This document shows positions 8,463-18,770 of a stretch of 64,000 nt of DNA, one piece after another; within the stretch, counting starts at the first letter, position 1; each line of letters begins with the position of its first letter. The notes under the pieces are model-generated. The model saw nothing but the letters and a program-made list of their open reading frames with translations, made no database searches and was not told where the DNA came from. Source of the DNA: Vreelandella neptunia (GTDB lineage: Bacteria; Pseudomonadota; Gammaproteobacteria; Pseudomonadales; Halomonadaceae); assembly GCF_034479615.1 (NCBI RefSeq), contig NZ_CP140255.1, positions 2,356,001 to 2,420,000 of the forward strand. Reading direction: 5' to 3'. The position numbers and the translations under genes were made by a program.

Positions 8463-9350
8463 ATGGCCGAGATAAACGCTAACCCCTCATCGCCTTCGGC
8501 CTATCATCTGCTGCTTCAATTGGAGCAGCAGTTTGATCAGTTACTCGCAACAATTGAAACCGCCGCTTCACTATACGAACAGCAGCTACCGGCAACGTGG
8601 GTCTTCCATCAAACAACGCCGTATCCTGACTGGTTGCGTAAAGCCCTGTTCGATATGTGGCATGAGCAGGATCAAGATGGTCGTGAGACGCGCAACTATA
8701 TTGCCGTAGTGGCCGCGAATGATGAGCTGTTAACGGCGATAGGCGCTGTCAATCAAGCCAAAGCCAATTTTAGTGACCTACTACAGCATATTAAACAGGC
8801 ATTCCCACAAGCACTTAGCGATGCAAAAAGCCGCTTGCCACAACGCCACCCTCACGTTGATGAAGTGTTACGCCGTAATGGGCTTGCCCGTTTACATCTT
8901 AAACAGAGCTGGCGACAGCTACCTATCGCACAAGCGCCTGTCTCACGCGTTAGATTTGCTTGGTACAGTAGCGGCCGCTCGATTAAACGCCTGTCAGTGC
9001 AAGAAGCTGAACATAAGCTTTTGCAGCTTGATACTGATGCGCCGCATATTCGTATTCAGCTACGCAAGCTATCCGGTATCCCAAGCGGCGAAGTGCTTGC
9101 CCAGGTACAAACTCAGGCCCCGCTGATGCGGGCAAACCTGTTTTTTACCGAACCCCTCGACGATGGACATACGCGGCGGGCGCTGAATGCCGCTATGCCT
9201 ATTTTTGTGCCTGACAATAACCAGCGACTGCCCCACATTAACTTGCCGACGCCACAGCCTCCCACTACCCGCACACGGGCAAGGAGACGCGATGAGAAAC
9301 TAGAGCAGGATGTATTTCTACCCAGTTTGAGGGTTTATCGTTACCGTTAG
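8463..9350 (+). CDS. tus: Tus-like DNA replication terminus site-binding protein
   Basis: The 295-residue protein resembles enterobacterial Tus in length and in scattered signatures. These include the RFAWYSSGRSIKRLSVQEA segment near residues 163-180 (E. coli has RFGWANKHIIKNL at the equivalent place), a basic beta-strand region VLAQVQTQAPLMRANLFF, an AMPIFVPDNNQRLP loop, and the terminal FLPSLRVYRY strand matching IIPRLHLY. Tus binds Ter sites and blocks the replicative helicase from one side. The sequence is clearly divergent, so Ter specificity and fork arrest are inferred from family membership. It follows yacG with 39 bases between, and converges with an unknown gene. Confidence 0.75.
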   Translation: MAEINANPSSPSAYHLLLQLEQQFDQLLATIETAASLYEQQLPATWVFHQTTPYPDWLRKALFDMWHEQDQDGRETRNYIAVVAANDELLTAIGAVNQAKANFSDLLQHIKQAFPQALSDAKSRLPQRHPHVDEVLRRNGLARLHLKQSWRQLPIAQAPVSRVRFAWYSSGRSIKRLSVQEAEHKLLQLDTDAPHIRIQLRKLSGIPSGEVLAQVQTQAPLMRANLFFTEPLDDGHTRRALNAAMPIFVPDNNQRLPHINLPTPQPPTTRTRARRRDEKLEQDVFLPSLRVYRYR

Positions 9351-9373
9351 CGTAAGAGCGCCTGCAGAGTCTT

Positions 9374-9733
9374 CTACGGTGTTTTAGAGGCGCTAGCTAC
9401 AGGCACTACATCCTGCTGCCATACCCCATAGCCAAGCAATACTTCGATCAGCTCGGCCAGATCGTCATGCCCCACACCATACTCGCGCAGCAAAGCTTCA
9501 AAGCGCTGTTTAAAAATACGCTCCTGCTCTTGTTGTTGCTCCTTCTGCTGGGTCTCTACATCTTCCTGTTCCAATGCCGCAAGCGAACGTACCGGCGGAC
9601 CTGTCGGTATATCAAAATCACTTTCTGGATCATCTAATTGGCGTAAAGCCTGCGCAAAGGCATCGTCTAACTCACGAAACTTACGCAGCTTCTCACGCTC
9701 ATCTATCGGCTTTTGAACCTTTTGATATTTCAT
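9374..9733 (-). CDS. hypothetical coiled-coil protein
   Basis: I do not recognise this protein. With the ATG at 9731-9733 it has 119 residues; the frame stays open upstream to 9832, but that extension looks non-coding in composition. The N-terminus is basic. The middle (about residues 55-85) is Glu/Gln-rich and likely coiled-coil. The C-terminal region has the pattern RFEALLREYGVGHDDLAELIEVLLGYG, which superficially recalls the oligomerisation and linker part of small nucleoid proteins such as MvaT nearby. No signal peptide or membrane span is seen. It converges on the tus-like gene with 23 bases between the stops. Confidence 0.55.
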   Translation of the reverse strand: MKYQKVQKPIDEREKLRKFRELDDAFAQALRQLDDPESDFDIPTGPPVRSLAALEQEDVETQQKEQQQEQERIFKQRFEALLREYGVGHDDLAELIEVLLGYGVWQQDVVPVASASKTP

Positions 9734-10108
9734 CGATGTTTCATTTACACCTTGCTTGAAATGGTCGAAATGATTGCCAACATAGCTTTTTTTGGCAAAA
9801 ACTGTGCACAAACGCGTAAAGATAACGAGCAAACTTGCCTTTGCTACCCAGTTGCCAGCATAAAGGCATCATTAACAAGTATATGAGGGTAACAAGCACA
9901 TTTATCAAACACGGCACAGTCAGCGACAACTCATTAAATCGATGCTTCGCATCAACATTACCTACAAGTAGCCTGAATAGAGATTCAACTCTCATCCGTA
10001 GGCTGAAATTTTTCTCTTCAGCTAGGTTACCAACACTAACGCACTGGGAGAGTGCACTACAGGCGAGATAAGCACGACCTGTACGATTCACGCATGAGAG
10101 GCCAGATA

Positions 10109-10942
10109 ATGTTCAACGCGATGACACGAGCTGAGATCTGGCTGCAGGATACACTCGATAAGCCACTCGGTATCGAAGACCTTGCTAATCACATAGGGTA
10201 TTCGTCTTCTCAAGTTCGGCGCCAATTTCGCCAAAGCTTCCACATTTCACCTAGCGCCTATCGTGAAAAAAGGCGGCTCGAGCGCGCGGCGGTGTTGCTT
10301 GCGCTTACTCCTCTCAATATAGCGCAAATTGCGAAACGCTGCGGGTACTATAACCACTCATCTTTTTCACGGGCATTCCAACGGCGCTATCAGTTCAGCC
10401 CGCGCAATTTCCGGCTAACGCTGAAAACCGCTTTTCAGCCTCCGATGCTACAGCATGGCTTTAACACCCGCATCGAAAAAACCGCTGATCGCCAAATGCT
10501 CCTGATGCGCCTATACAAAGCTCCTGAACATATTAAGGGGCTAGGGGACGCCAGCCATCACAATGTTCAACTAGCGTGCTTACAGGGGCGGCTGCGGCTA
10601 TCAACGACCATCATCGCGCTGCCCGACATACTCGCAAATAGGGTTAATGCACTTAATAGTGATTTTTTTCACTCTAACCGAACCGACATTGGTCTATACC
10701 TAGCGGATACGGACAATGCCAAAGACATTGCGTTACCTGTTCGCTACCGTCGGGTCGATATTCCTACCCATTACTACGCGAGTACAAGCTTTGACAGTTT
10801 AGCTGATCTTTATGAAGCCTTGACGCATACCATCATGTATCTGCTTCATAGGAAGGATGCTTGCCACGTTAGCGGCCATCCTCCGCAGGTACTATGGAAA
10901 GCGAACCACTTAGAACTCCGCATCCCATTAATAGATTATTAG
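10109..10942 (+). CDS. AraC-family regulator, Rob-like (HTH plus GyrI-like domain)
   Basis: An N-terminal AraC/XylS DNA-binding domain occupies about residues 1-110, with two helix-turn-helix motifs (ANHIGYSSSQVRRQFRQSF, and IAKRCGYYNHSSFSRAFQRRY with its FSPRNFR end). A GyrI-like effector-binding domain follows (about residues 120-277). This order matches E. coli Rob, which activates multidrug and stress genes. The ATG at 10109 has AGAGG upstream; an in-frame GTG at 10052 would add an unlikely leader. It is divergent from the unknown 119-residue gene, and a GATGC-TTC-GCATC hairpin sits in the shared intergenic region at 9941-9953. Confidence 0.82.
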   Translation: MFNAMTRAEIWLQDTLDKPLGIEDLANHIGYSSSQVRRQFRQSFHISPSAYREKRRLERAAVLLALTPLNIAQIAKRCGYYNHSSFSRAFQRRYQFSPRNFRLTLKTAFQPPMLQHGFNTRIEKTADRQMLLMRLYKAPEHIKGLGDASHHNVQLACLQGRLRLSTTIIALPDILANRVNALNSDFFHSNRTDIGLYLADTDNAKDIALPVRYRRVDIPTHYYASTSFDSLADLYEALTHTIMYLLHRKDACHVSGHPPQVLWKANHLELRIPLIDY

Positions 10943-10982
10943 CGGTATAACGACACTGAGGTATAGCTGAGAACATATGATA

Positions 10983-11018
10983 ATAAAAAACCGGCATTTC
11001 TGTACAGAAATGCCGGTT
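10983..11018 (-). terminator. rho-independent terminator of mvaT
   Basis: A perfect inverted repeat (AACCGGCATTTCTG paired with CAGAAATGCCGGTT, 10989-11018) is followed on the minus strand by a run of U residues. It lies between the convergent rob-like and mvaT genes. The plus-strand side has a much weaker T-run, so it mainly serves mvaT. Confidence 0.85.
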
Positions 11019-11028
11019 GTTAGATAGC

Positions 11029-11403
11029 TTAGTCTTCCATGCGTTCCAACCAGGACTCGACGGTTTCATCACCGTACTGGTCTTTCCAGCTACGCAGGCC
11101 TTTATGGTTGCCACCGCGAGTTTCGATTACTTCCCCTGTTTTGGGGTTTTTGTAAATCTTCAGGCGGCGCTTACGACGGGCATTGCCACTCGCCGTGGTT
11201 TTAGTACCACGCTGGTCAGCAGCAGGATCTAATAAGGCAATAACATCGCCCGGACGCTTGCCAAACTCAGTCATTAGCGCTTCAAGTTTGGCCTTAAATT
11301 CCAACTCGCTTTTGAGGCGCTGATCGCCTTCTAAGCGCTGCAAGTCTTCTTGAAGCTGCTTTAGCTGCTGTTCTTTTTGGATATATTCGTTAAGTAATGA
11401 CAT
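11029..11403 (-). CDS. mvaT: MvaT-family H-NS-like nucleoid protein
   Basis: This 124-residue protein matches Pseudomonas MvaT along its full length. An N-terminal coiled-coil oligomerisation helix (starting MSLLNEY, residues 1-60) is followed by a basic linker (about 75-90) and a C-terminal DNA-binding domain with YKNPKTGEVIETRGGNHKGL, the AT-pincer signature. MvaT bridges AT-rich DNA and silences horizontally acquired genes. It is monocistronic with its own terminator and sits just beyond the end of the gyrA-to-rpsA run, where Pseudomonas has ihfB. Confidence 0.93.
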   Translation of the reverse strand: MSLLNEYIQKEQQLKQLQEDLQRLEGDQRLKSELEFKAKLEALMTEFGKRPGDVIALLDPAADQRGTKTTASGNARRKRRLKIYKNPKTGEVIETRGGNHKGLRSWKDQYGDETVESWLERMED

Positions 11404-11676
11404 CGGGGTTCCTTTAATAGCGTATCCAACTGAATGGGGCTCAATTGAATGGGATCTAACTTAGGTGCTGATTGACAGTCTTGGCACCCACTAGTTCAGA
11501 ATGCAGGGACATTATTCCTGTAAAAAGAGTAACTGACAACAGTCTAGTTGATTTTCACTCAATTACTAATCGTTTTTTAAAACTCAATTGCTGTTTAAAG
11601 AGTTTAAATCTAATAACCCCTGACGACTATGCAAACCCTCCTGCTGAGCAATTACAAACGCTCAACCACTACAAAC
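11404..11676. other. AT-rich intergenic region upstream of mvaT
   Basis: This stretch separates the mvaT start from the rpsA terminator. It is visibly richer in A and T than its neighbours and should hold the mvaT promoter on the minus strand. A short open frame on the plus strand has no ribosome site or recognisable product. Confidence 0.5.
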
Positions 11677-11707
11677 AAAAGCGCCGCCCATAAGGGCGGC
11701 GCTTTTT
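11677..11707 (-). terminator. rho-independent terminator of rpsA (bidirectional)
   Basis: A long GC-rich stem (AAAAGCGCCGCCC paired with GGGCGGCGCTTTT around a TAA-type loop) lies 24 bases past the rpsA stop. T-runs flank both sides, so it can stop transcription in either direction. Confidence 0.88.
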
Positions 11708-11730
11708 ACGAACCAGCAACTAATCGATAA

Positions 11731-13410
11731 TTAGTCTTGGCCCATCTGCTGCTTGATCAAATCACCGATGGTGGTCGGGCCACCCGCTGTTTCCGGCTCT
11801 TGCTCACGCATCTTCTTCAAGTTCTGACGCGTATCGTCTTGGTCTTTCGCTTTTACCGACAGGTTAATCTGACGGCTCTTACGATCAACACTTACGATAC
11901 GAGCTTCTACACTGTCGCCTTCATTCAGCACATTGCGCGCGTCTTCTACGCGGTCAGCACTGATTTCAGAGGCTTTCAGCACAGCAATAACGTCAGTCGC
12001 CAATTCAACTTGAGCTTCTTTAGCATCAACTTCAATGACGCGACCCGTTACGATGCTGCCCTTATCGTTGACTGACAGGTACTCAGCAACGGGGTCAGAA
12101 TCCATCTGCTTGATGCCCAGCGAGATGCGCTCACGCTCAGGATCAATAGACAGGATAACGGCTTCAGCTTCATCGCCTTTCTTAAAGCTGCGTACGGCTT
12201 CTTCGCCAGTATCAGTCCAAGAAATGTCAGACAAGTGAACCAGACCGTCGATACCGCCTTCTAGGCCGATAAAGATACCGAAGTCAGTAATTGACTTGAT
12301 GGTACCGGAAACACGGTCACCCTTGTTGTAGTCAGTGTTGAAGGTTTCCCACGGGTTAGCAGTGCACTGCTTGATACCCAGAGAAATACGACGGCGCTCT
12401 TCGTCGATATCCAGCACCATGACGTCAACATCATCGCCCACTTGAACGACTTTAGACGGATGGATGTTTTTGTTAGTCCAGTCCATTTCAGAAACGTGAA
12501 CCAGGCCTTCAACACCCTCTTCCAGCTCGGCAAAGCAGCCGTAGTCAGTCAGGTTAGTGACGACCGCGTGCACTTTCATGCCTTCCGGATAACGCTCTTT
12601 AATGTTGACCCACGGATCTTCGCCCAACTGCTTCAGACCCAGTGAAACGCGGTTACGCTCACGGTCAAACTTCAGAACCTTGACGTTGATCTCATCGCCA
12701 ACGGCAACGATTTCGGACGGATGCTTAATACGCTTCCACGCCATGTCTGTAATGTGCAGCAGGCCGTCAACACCACCCAGGTCTACGAAAGCGCCGTAGT
12801 CTGTCAGGTTCTTAACGATACCCTTGATCTGCTGACCTTCTTGCAGAGTTGCCAGCAGCGCTTCGCGCTCGGCACTGTTCTCTGCTTCCAGAACCGCACG
12901 ACGTGATACCACAACGTTGTTGCGCTTCGGATCGAGCTTGATGACTTTAAAGTCCAGCTCTTTGTTTTCCAGGTGCGCAGTATCGCGAACTGGACGAACG
13001 TCAACCAACGAGCCCGGCAAGAAGGCACGGATAGAGTCAACTTCAACAGTGAAGCCGCCTTTAACCTTACCGTTAATAACGCCCTTAATGATTTCGTCTT
13101 TCTCGAAGGCTGCTTCAAGAATCTTCCAAGCTTCTGCACGCTTGGCTTTTTCACGAGACAGACGCGTTTCACCGAAACCATCTTCTACGGCTTCAAGTGC
13201 AACGTGCACGTCGTCACCGATAGCGATGTTCAGATTACCGTGTTCATCGCGGAATTGTGACGCAGGGATCTGACCTTCAGATTTCAGACCAGCGTTGACA
13301 GTAACCCAGTCACCGTCAATGTCGACAACCTGGGCCGCGACAATAGCGCCTGGCTCCATGTTGATGTCGTTAAGAGACTGTTCAAACAGCTCAGCAAAGC
13401 TTTCGCTCAT
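11731..13410 (-). CDS. rpsA: 30S ribosomal protein S1
   Basis: S1 binds mRNA leaders on the 30S subunit and is needed for most translation initiation. The 559 residues contain six S1/OB-fold repeats, recognisable from the recurring patterns [29 protein letters not shown] and the matching [22 protein letters not shown] and [22 protein letters not shown]. The N-terminal [10 protein letters not shown] segment docks on ribosomal protein S2. Length agrees with E. coli S1 (557). It is the last gene of the gyrA-serC-pheA-tyrA/aroA-cmk-rpsA run; the 183-base gap to cmk may hold its own promoter and leader. Confidence 0.97.
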   Translation of the reverse strand: MSESFAELFEQSLNDINMEPGAIVAAQVVDIDGDWVTVNAGLKSEGQIPASQFRDEHGNLNIAIGDDVHVALEAVEDGFGETRLSREKAKRAEAWKILEAAFEKDEIIKGVINGKVKGGFTVEVDSIRAFLPGSLVDVRPVRDTAHLENKELDFKVIKLDPKRNNVVVSRRAVLEAENSAEREALLATLQEGQQIKGIVKNLTDYGAFVDLGGVDGLLHITDMAWKRIKHPSEIVAVGDEINVKVLKFDRERNRVSLGLKQLGEDPWVNIKERYPEGMKVHAVVTNLTDYGCFAELEEGVEGLVHVSEMDWTNKNIHPSKVVQVGDDVDVMVLDIDEERRRISLGIKQCTANPWETFNTDYNKGDRVSGTIKSITDFGIFIGLEGGIDGLVHLSDISWTDTGEEAVRSFKKGDEAEAVILSIDPERERISLGIKQMDSDPVAEYLSVNDKGSIVTGRVIEVDAKEAQVELATDVIAVLKASEISADRVEDARNVLNEGDSVEARIVSVDRKSRQINLSVKAKDQDDTRQNLKKMREQEPETAGGPTTIGDLIKQQMGQD

Positions 13411-13593
13411 GGTGTTCCTACGTAATTACGTTGTTGAGGCATAAATGCCTTCTCCGCACCACCAGCAAGTGCGGGCCTAATGTCACTCAGCCTTTGGAGG
13501 TGTTAACGCTGGTTAGACCTGACCGGGCTCACCGATGTGAGTTTAGTGCCCTGCCACGTCGTGACACCTATCCAAAAACGCCGCAAGGGAGAA

Positions 13594-14292
13594 TCACACG
13601 CCGCTTACCAGCCCTCTTTGGGCGAGCAGTTCGGTCAGTCGATCAACCACTTCCGGTATGCTCAGGCGCGTGGTATCAAGCGTAATGGCATCATCTGCCG
13701 GCTTGAGAGGAGCCACACTACGCTGCGTGTCGCGTGCATCGCGTGCCTGAATCTCCTTTAAAAGACTCGAAAGACTAGCATTCACCCCGGCTTCCTGCAA
13801 CTGTAGATGACGGCGACGTGCCCGTTCATCGGCACTGGCGGTTAAAAAAATCTTCAGCGCCGCGTCAGGAAACACCACGGTACCCATGTCACGGCCATCC
13901 GCCACCAAGCCTGGAGCCTGGCAAAAATCGCGCTGGCGTTGTAGCAGGGCTTGGCGCACCGCAGGCAGGGCCGCCACTTGGGAAGCGCGCTCGCCGGCCT
14001 GTTCGGTGCGAATCACCTGGCCAACATCTTCACCTTCAAGCAGCGTACGTGGCTGCCCCTCTTCAACAGGAAACGCCACATCCAGCTGTTCTGCCAAACG
14101 TGCCAGACCCAACTCATCGTCAACGGCCACGTTGTGCTTAACCGCCGCTTGAGCCGTCAACCGATAAAGCGCGCCGCTATCGAGAAGATGCCAACCTAGG
14201 CGTTCTGCCACCAAACCACTAATGGTGCCTTTACCTGCACCGCCAGGGCCATCAATGGTGAGAACGGGAGCAGCGGCAACACGATCATTCAT
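13594..14292 (-). CDS. cmk: cytidylate kinase
   Basis: Cmk phosphorylates CMP and dCMP. The P-loop [13 protein letters not shown] is at about residues 9-21, the CMP-binding LDSGALYR follows, and the lid-side [15 protein letters not shown] is near residue 125. The ATG at 14292 gives 232 residues, near the E. coli length, and overlaps the tail of the tyrA-aroA gene by eight bases, so translation is probably coupled. The cmk-rpsA order is widely conserved in Proteobacteria. Confidence 0.94.
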   Translation of the reverse strand: MNDRVAAAPVLTIDGPGGAGKGTISGLVAERLGWHLLDSGALYRLTAQAAVKHNVAVDDELGLARLAEQLDVAFPVEEGQPRTLLEGEDVGQVIRTEQAGERASQVAALPAVRQALLQRQRDFCQAPGLVADGRDMGTVVFPDAALKIFLTASADERARRRHLQLQEAGVNASLSSLLKEIQARDARDTQRSVAPLKPADDAITLDTTRLSIPEVVDRLTELLAQRGLVSGV

Positions 14293-16573
14293 GCGCGCCC
14301 TCCACGCTAACGCCCATGCCAATGCGCGTGGCTAATTCAACAAAATCAGGGAAAGAGGTCGCCACATTGGCGCAGTCTTCAATCACAATTTCGGCACTTG
14401 CGCGTAGCGATGAAATCGCAAACGCCATGGCAATACGGTGATCGCCCAGGCTATCGACACGTCCACCGCCGTAGCTCGCTTTTTGCCCATCGCCATTGCC
14501 GACAATATCAATGCCGTCTTCTACGACGGTGTGCTGCACACCTAAAACAGCCAAGCCATCAGCCATGGCCTGAATGCGGTCAGACTCTTTGACGCGTAAC
14601 TCTTCAGCGCCTCTAAGACGAGTCACACCTTCAGCATTAGCAGCGGCAATAAACAGTGCGGGGAATTCATCAATCGCTAAAGGCACTTGTTCTTCTGGGA
14701 TATCAATTCCTTTTAACGGCGCGTAGCGAATACGAATATCGGCCACCGGCTCGCCGCCCACTTCGCGCTCATTCTCTAGCGCTAAATTCGCCCCCATCAA
14801 AGTAAGAATATTAATCACACCAATGCGGGTGGGGTTAATACCTACGTGTTCAAGAGTAATATCAGCGCCTGGGGTAATCGCTGCTGCCACCAAGAAGAAG
14901 GTGGCGGATGAGATATCCGAAGGCACATCAATGGGGCCTGCGGTGAGTTTACCGCCCCCTTTGAGCCAGCAGGTATCACCTTCACGGGAAACTGCGTAGC
15001 CAAAACCATTGAGCATACGCTCGGTGTGGTCGCGGGTTGGTGCAGGTTCGCGCACCCGAGTTTCGCCTTCGGCGTACAGCCCCGCCAGCAACAGGCAAGA
15101 TTTCACCTGGGCACTGGCCATGGGCATATCGTAATGGATGCCTTTAAGCTTGGCGCCACCACGAATCTTTAGCGGCGGACGCCCGCCCTCAGCGGTATCA
15201 ATGGTGGCGCCCATCAAGCGCAGTGGGTCAGCCACACGCCCCATAGGCCGCTTGGTCAGTGACTCATCGCCGGTCAGCTCGCTGTCAAACGCTTGGCCTG
15301 CCAGCAGTCCTGAAAACAGCCGCATGGCGGTGCCCGAGTTACCAACATAGAGCGGGCCTGCAGGGGCTTTTAAGCCATGCATACCCACACCGTGAATCGT
15401 CACGCGCCCCTGGTGCGGCCCTTCAATCGCCACCCCCATTTCACGAAACGCCTGCAGGGTAGCTAGACTATCTTCACCTTCCAGAAAGCCTTTTACTTCA
15501 GTGACACCCTCAGCCAGCGCGCCTAGCATAATGGAGCGGTGCGACATGGATTTGTCGCCAGGTACGCGTAAACGCCCCTGGGCTTGACCGCCCGGCTGCA
15601 CACGGTAGGTAACCTTACCTTGTGGTTGCATATGATATTCCGCCTGATAACTGGTTTTGTTCAATAAAGAGTCGAAATAGTGCCGGGCGTGGCTTGCCCG
15701 ATCAAAGGTGGCAATCAGCGCATCGCTGTCACCGGCTTCTACCGCATGACGCAATCGAGAGAGCCCCGCTTCAAAATCATCCAGCGACGCTAAAACCGCC
15801 TGCTTATTGGCGATAAAAATATCGCGCCACATCACCGGGTCGCTTCCCGCAATACGGGTAAAATCGCGAAAACCGCCCGCTGCGTAACGAAAAATATCTA
15901 GCCGTTCATCCTGACGGGCCAGCGTATCCACCAGTGAAAAAGCCAGCAGGTGGGGCAAATGGCTGGTACGCGCCAACACCTGGTCATGGCGTTCTACGTC
16001 CATTTCCAGCACTTCGGCGCCGCAGGCTTCCCATAAGCAGCGCACGCGCTGCAAAGCGTCACGATCTACGTTCGGCTCAGGTGTCAGAATAACCTTGTGG
16101 TCTACATAGAGACGCGGATTCGCCGCTACCACACCGCTTTTTTCTGAACCGGCAATAGGATGCCCCAAGACCATATTGGTAGGCACCTGGCCAAATACCC
16201 GCTGAGCACAGGCACGAATAGTCGCCTTGGTACTACCCACATCGGTAATCACAACGTCAGCCGATGCGTTAGGCAGTACCTCAGCCAAGCTCGCCATCAC
16301 GCTCTCCATGGCGAGCACCGGCACCGCTAGCACCACCATGGTGGCATCATTTACTTGCTCATCAAGGTGGGTACCGCCTGAGTCGATAAGCCCCATCTCA
16401 ATACCACGAGCAATCTCACTATCATCAGGATCACAGGCAACAATCTGCCCCTGGAAACCTGAAACGCGAAGTGCTGCCGCTAGCGAACCACCAATTAATC
16501 CCAAGCCAACAATCAATAGACGCGATTCATGACAGCCTGATGTTTTAACACTGTCTTCGACCATTAATGTCAC
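14285..16573 (-). CDS. fused prephenate dehydrogenase / EPSP synthase (TyrA-AroA)
   Basis: This is a two-enzyme fusion of 762 residues. Residues about 18-305 form a TyrA domain with the NAD-binding [14 protein letters not shown] and the conserved GSEKSGV and [11 protein letters not shown] segments; it oxidises prephenate or arogenate toward tyrosine. Residues about 315-762 form 5-enolpyruvylshikimate-3-phosphate synthase, with [18 protein letters not shown] and the RVKESDR box. An in-frame ATG at the domain border (15631) could restart the AroA part alone. The GTG start overlaps the pheA stop by four bases. The fusion is known in Pseudomonas relatives. Two steps of the aromatic pathway are therefore made in equal amounts. 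Confidence 0.94.
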   Translation of the reverse strand: MTLMVEDSVKTSGCHESRLLIVGLGLIGGSLAAALRVSGFQGQIVACDPDDSEIARGIEMGLIDSGGTHLDEQVNDATMVVLAVPVLAMESVMASLAEVLPNASADVVITDVGSTKATIRACAQRVFGQVPTNMVLGHPIAGSEKSGVVAANPRLYVDHKVILTPEPNVDRDALQRVRCLWEACGAEVLEMDVERHDQVLARTSHLPHLLAFSLVDTLARQDERLDIFRYAAGGFRDFTRIAGSDPVMWRDIFIANKQAVLASLDDFEAGLSRLRHAVEAGDSDALIATFDRASHARHYFDSLLNKTSYQAEYHMQPQGKVTYRVQPGGQAQGRLRVPGDKSMSHRSIMLGALAEGVTEVKGFLEGEDSLATLQAFREMGVAIEGPHQGRVTIHGVGMHGLKAPAGPLYVGNSGTAMRLFSGLLAGQAFDSELTGDESLTKRPMGRVADPLRLMGATIDTAEGGRPPLKIRGGAKLKGIHYDMPMASAQVKSCLLLAGLYAEGETRVREPAPTRDHTERMLNGFGYAVSREGDTCWLKGGGKLTAGPIDVPSDISSATFFLVAAAITPGADITLEHVGINPTRIGVINILTLMGANLALENEREVGGEPVADIRIRYAPLKGIDIPEEQVPLAIDEFPALFIAAANAEGVTRLRGAEELRVKESDRIQAMADGLAVLGVQHTVVEDGIDIVGNGDGQKASYGGGRVDSLGDHRIAMAFAISSLRASAEIVIEDCANVATSFPDFVELATRIGMGVSVEGAHE

Positions 16574-17661
16574 AGCACGCCTATGGGGTAGGAACCCAGC
16601 ACACGTAGTTCCGCCGCCCGCAGCTGTACCTCTTCAAGCACTGCCGCGACCTTGGGCTCATCACGATGGCCTTTAAAGTCGATAAAAAAGACGTAGTTCC
16701 ACACACCGGTACGCGAAGGACGCGTTTCAAGGCGCGTTAAATCAATTTGATGACGATGGAAAGGCTCCAGCAACGCATGCAGCGTCCCCGGCTGGTTGCG
16801 CATGGCAACCACAATAGAGGTTTTATCCTCTCCCGCCATGGGCACATCCTGGTTACCAATAATCAAAAACCGCGTGGAGTTATCCGGGCTGTCTTCAATT
16901 TTTTCGGCGATATAGTCAAGGCCATAAAGCTTGGCCGCCATATCACCTGCAATCGCCGCACTATGCCACTCAGTTTTGACTAACTTGGCCGCTTCCGCAT
17001 TGGAGGAGACCGGTACCCGCTCTGCATGCGGAAAATGCGCATCTAACCATTTACGACACTGGGCAAACGACTGCGGATGGGAATAAATACGCGAGACTTT
17101 ATCCCGGCGGGTCGTTTCACTGACCAACAAATGGTGGTGAATACGCAGCACTACCTCGCCACAAATTTTGATTGAGGAGTCCATAAAGGTGTCCAGGGTG
17201 TGATTGACCACCCCTTCGGTGGAGTTTTCCACCGGCACGACGCCGTAATGCACGGCGCCCGCCTCTACTTCACGAAATACCTCATCAATGGCTGCCATGG
17301 GCAAACTAACGGCACTTTCACCGAAGTGTTTAAGCGCCGCCTGCTGCGTAAAGGTGCCTTCAGGGCCTAAATAGGCAACTTTAACCGGCTGTTCAAGCGC
17401 CAAACACGCCGACATGATTTCACGGAACAAGCGCGCCATCTCTTCTGAATCGAGCGGCCCCTTATTCAACGCCATAATGCGCCGCAGCACCTGGGCCTCT
17501 CGCTCAGGGCGATAAAACACCGCATCTTTATCTTCGGCCAACTTGACGTGGGCCACCTGCTGGGCGCAACTGGCGCGCTCGCTGATCAGATTGAGAATAT
17601 CGCTATCGAGCTGATCGATACGCTGGCGCAGCTCATCCAGGTTGATCGACGTGTCGGACAT
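16570..17661 (-). CDS. pheA: chorismate mutase / prephenate dehydratase (P-protein)
   Basis: This bifunctional enzyme leads from chorismate to phenylpyruvate. The AroQ-type mutase helix bundle is residues about 5-92 (LRQRIDQLDSDILNLISERA). The dehydratase domain spans about 95-275, with VPVENSTEGVV and the NSTRF active-site segment near 262. A C-terminal ACT domain (about 285-358) has GTLHALL and LETRPSR, the phenylalanine-binding region for feedback inhibition. It starts five bases after serC and overlaps the next gene by four bases. Confidence 0.95.
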   Translation of the reverse strand: MSDTSINLDELRQRIDQLDSDILNLISERASCAQQVAHVKLAEDKDAVFYRPEREAQVLRRIMALNKGPLDSEEMARLFREIMSACLALEQPVKVAYLGPEGTFTQQAALKHFGESAVSLPMAAIDEVFREVEAGAVHYGVVPVENSTEGVVNHTLDTFMDSSIKICGEVVLRIHHHLLVSETTRRDKVSRIYSHPQSFAQCRKWLDAHFPHAERVPVSSNAEAAKLVKTEWHSAAIAGDMAAKLYGLDYIAEKIEDSPDNSTRFLIIGNQDVPMAGEDKTSIVVAMRNQPGTLHALLEPFHRHQIDLTRLETRPSRTGVWNYVFFIDFKGHRDEPKVAAVLEEVQLRAAELRVLGSYPIGVL

Positions 17662-17666
17662 GGTGG

Positions 17667-18770
17667 TTAGCCCCTTGTTTTTTCAAAATCGGCCATAAAT
17701 GCAATTAAGGCATCTACCGCAGACTCAGGCACCGCGTTGTAAAGGCTGGCACGCATACCGCCCACGCTGCGGTGACCTTTTAGATTAAGCAGCCCTGCCG
17801 CATCGGCCTGCTGTAAAAACGCTTTATCCAGCGCCGAATCGGCCAGCACAAAGGGCACGTTCATGCGCGAACGGTTGGCGTTAGCAATTGGATTGCTATA
17901 AAACTCGCTGGCATCAATCGCCGCATAAAGTTTATCGGCTTTACGCTGATTGATAGCGTCCATTGCCGCCAATCCGCCGATATCGTCTTTCAGCCACTGG
18001 AAGACCAGACCGGCTAAATACCAGGCGTAAGTGGGGGGCGTATTGACCATCGAACCAGCGTCCGCCAGCATTTGATAATCAAATAGCGAAGGTATATTGG
18101 CCTGAGCTTTGCCTAGCAGGTCGTCACGCACAACCACCAGCGTTAACCCGGCGGGGCCAATATTTTTCTGGGCCCCAGCGTAGATAACGCCAAATTCGCT
18201 AACGTCGATGGGCCCAGAGAGGATGTTCGACGACATATCGCAGACCAGTGGCACGTGAGCACCATCGGCCCGCTGAACATGCGGCGTATAATCAAATTCC
18301 AAGCCACCAATTGTCTCGTTAGAGGTGTAGTGCAAATAGGCAGCATCTGTGCTCACCCGCAGCTCGTCCGGTGTAGGCACTGCCGTATGGCCGTTGGACT
18401 CACTACTGGCAACTACATGGCAATCAAAACCAAGGTGCTTGGCCTCATTGAGCGCCTTTTTGCCCCAGATACCGGTCTGAATAAAGTTTCCGCTACCGCC
18501 TTGCCCCAGCAGGTTCATCGGCAGCATGGCAAACTGCATGCTGGCCCCGCCCTGTAGAAACAGCACGCGGTAGTTATCCGGCACGCTCAGCAGATGACGA
18601 AAGTCGGCTTCGGCGCGCTCGGCAATGGCTATAAATTCATCGCTGCGGTGGCTCATTTCCATTACTGAAAGGCCGCGCCCCTGGTAGTCCAGCAGCTCTT
18701 CCCGGGCGCGCTCCAGCACGGCCACTGGCAGGGCCGCTGGCCCTGCGCAGAAATTATAGTGACGTGTCAT
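17667..18770 (-). CDS. serC: phosphoserine aminotransferase
   Basis: SerC makes phosphoserine, and the analogous step of pyridoxine synthesis, using PLP. The start [15 protein letters not shown] and the Schiff-base lysine in [13 protein letters not shown] (about residue 197) are diagnostic, as is the [15 protein letters not shown]-terminal motif. I chose the ATG at 18770, giving 367 residues; the frame stays open upstream into gyrA, but that part is not family-like. The chosen start lies inside the last 17 bases of gyrA, so the two genes overlap and are probably translationally coupled. Confidence 0.94.
   Translation of the reverse strand: MTRHYNFCAGPAALPVAVLERAREELLDYQGRGLSVMEMSHRSDEFIAIAERAEADFRHLLSVPDNYRVLFLQGGASMQFAMLPMNLLGQGGSGNFIQTGIWGKKALNEAKHLGFDCHVVASSESNGHTAVPTPDELRVSTDAAYLHYTSNETIGGLEFDYTPHVQRADGAHVPLVCDMSSNILSGPIDVSEFGVIYAGAQKNIGPAGLTLVVVRDDLLGKAQANIPSLFDYQMLADAGSMVNTPPTYAWYLAGLVFQWLKDDIGGLAAMDAINQRKADKLYAAIDASEFYSNPIANANRSRMNVPFVLADSALDKAFLQQADAAGLLNLKGHRSVGGMRASLYNAVPESAVDALIAFMADFEKTRG

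Noticed and set aside
11472..11693. Short open frame upstream of mvaT
   Set aside because: AT-rich intergenic sequence, no ribosome site, and it runs into the rpsA terminator hairpin.
14285..16573. TyrA-AroA fusion as a novel enzyme
   Set aside because: The same fusion is already known in Pseudomonas and relatives.
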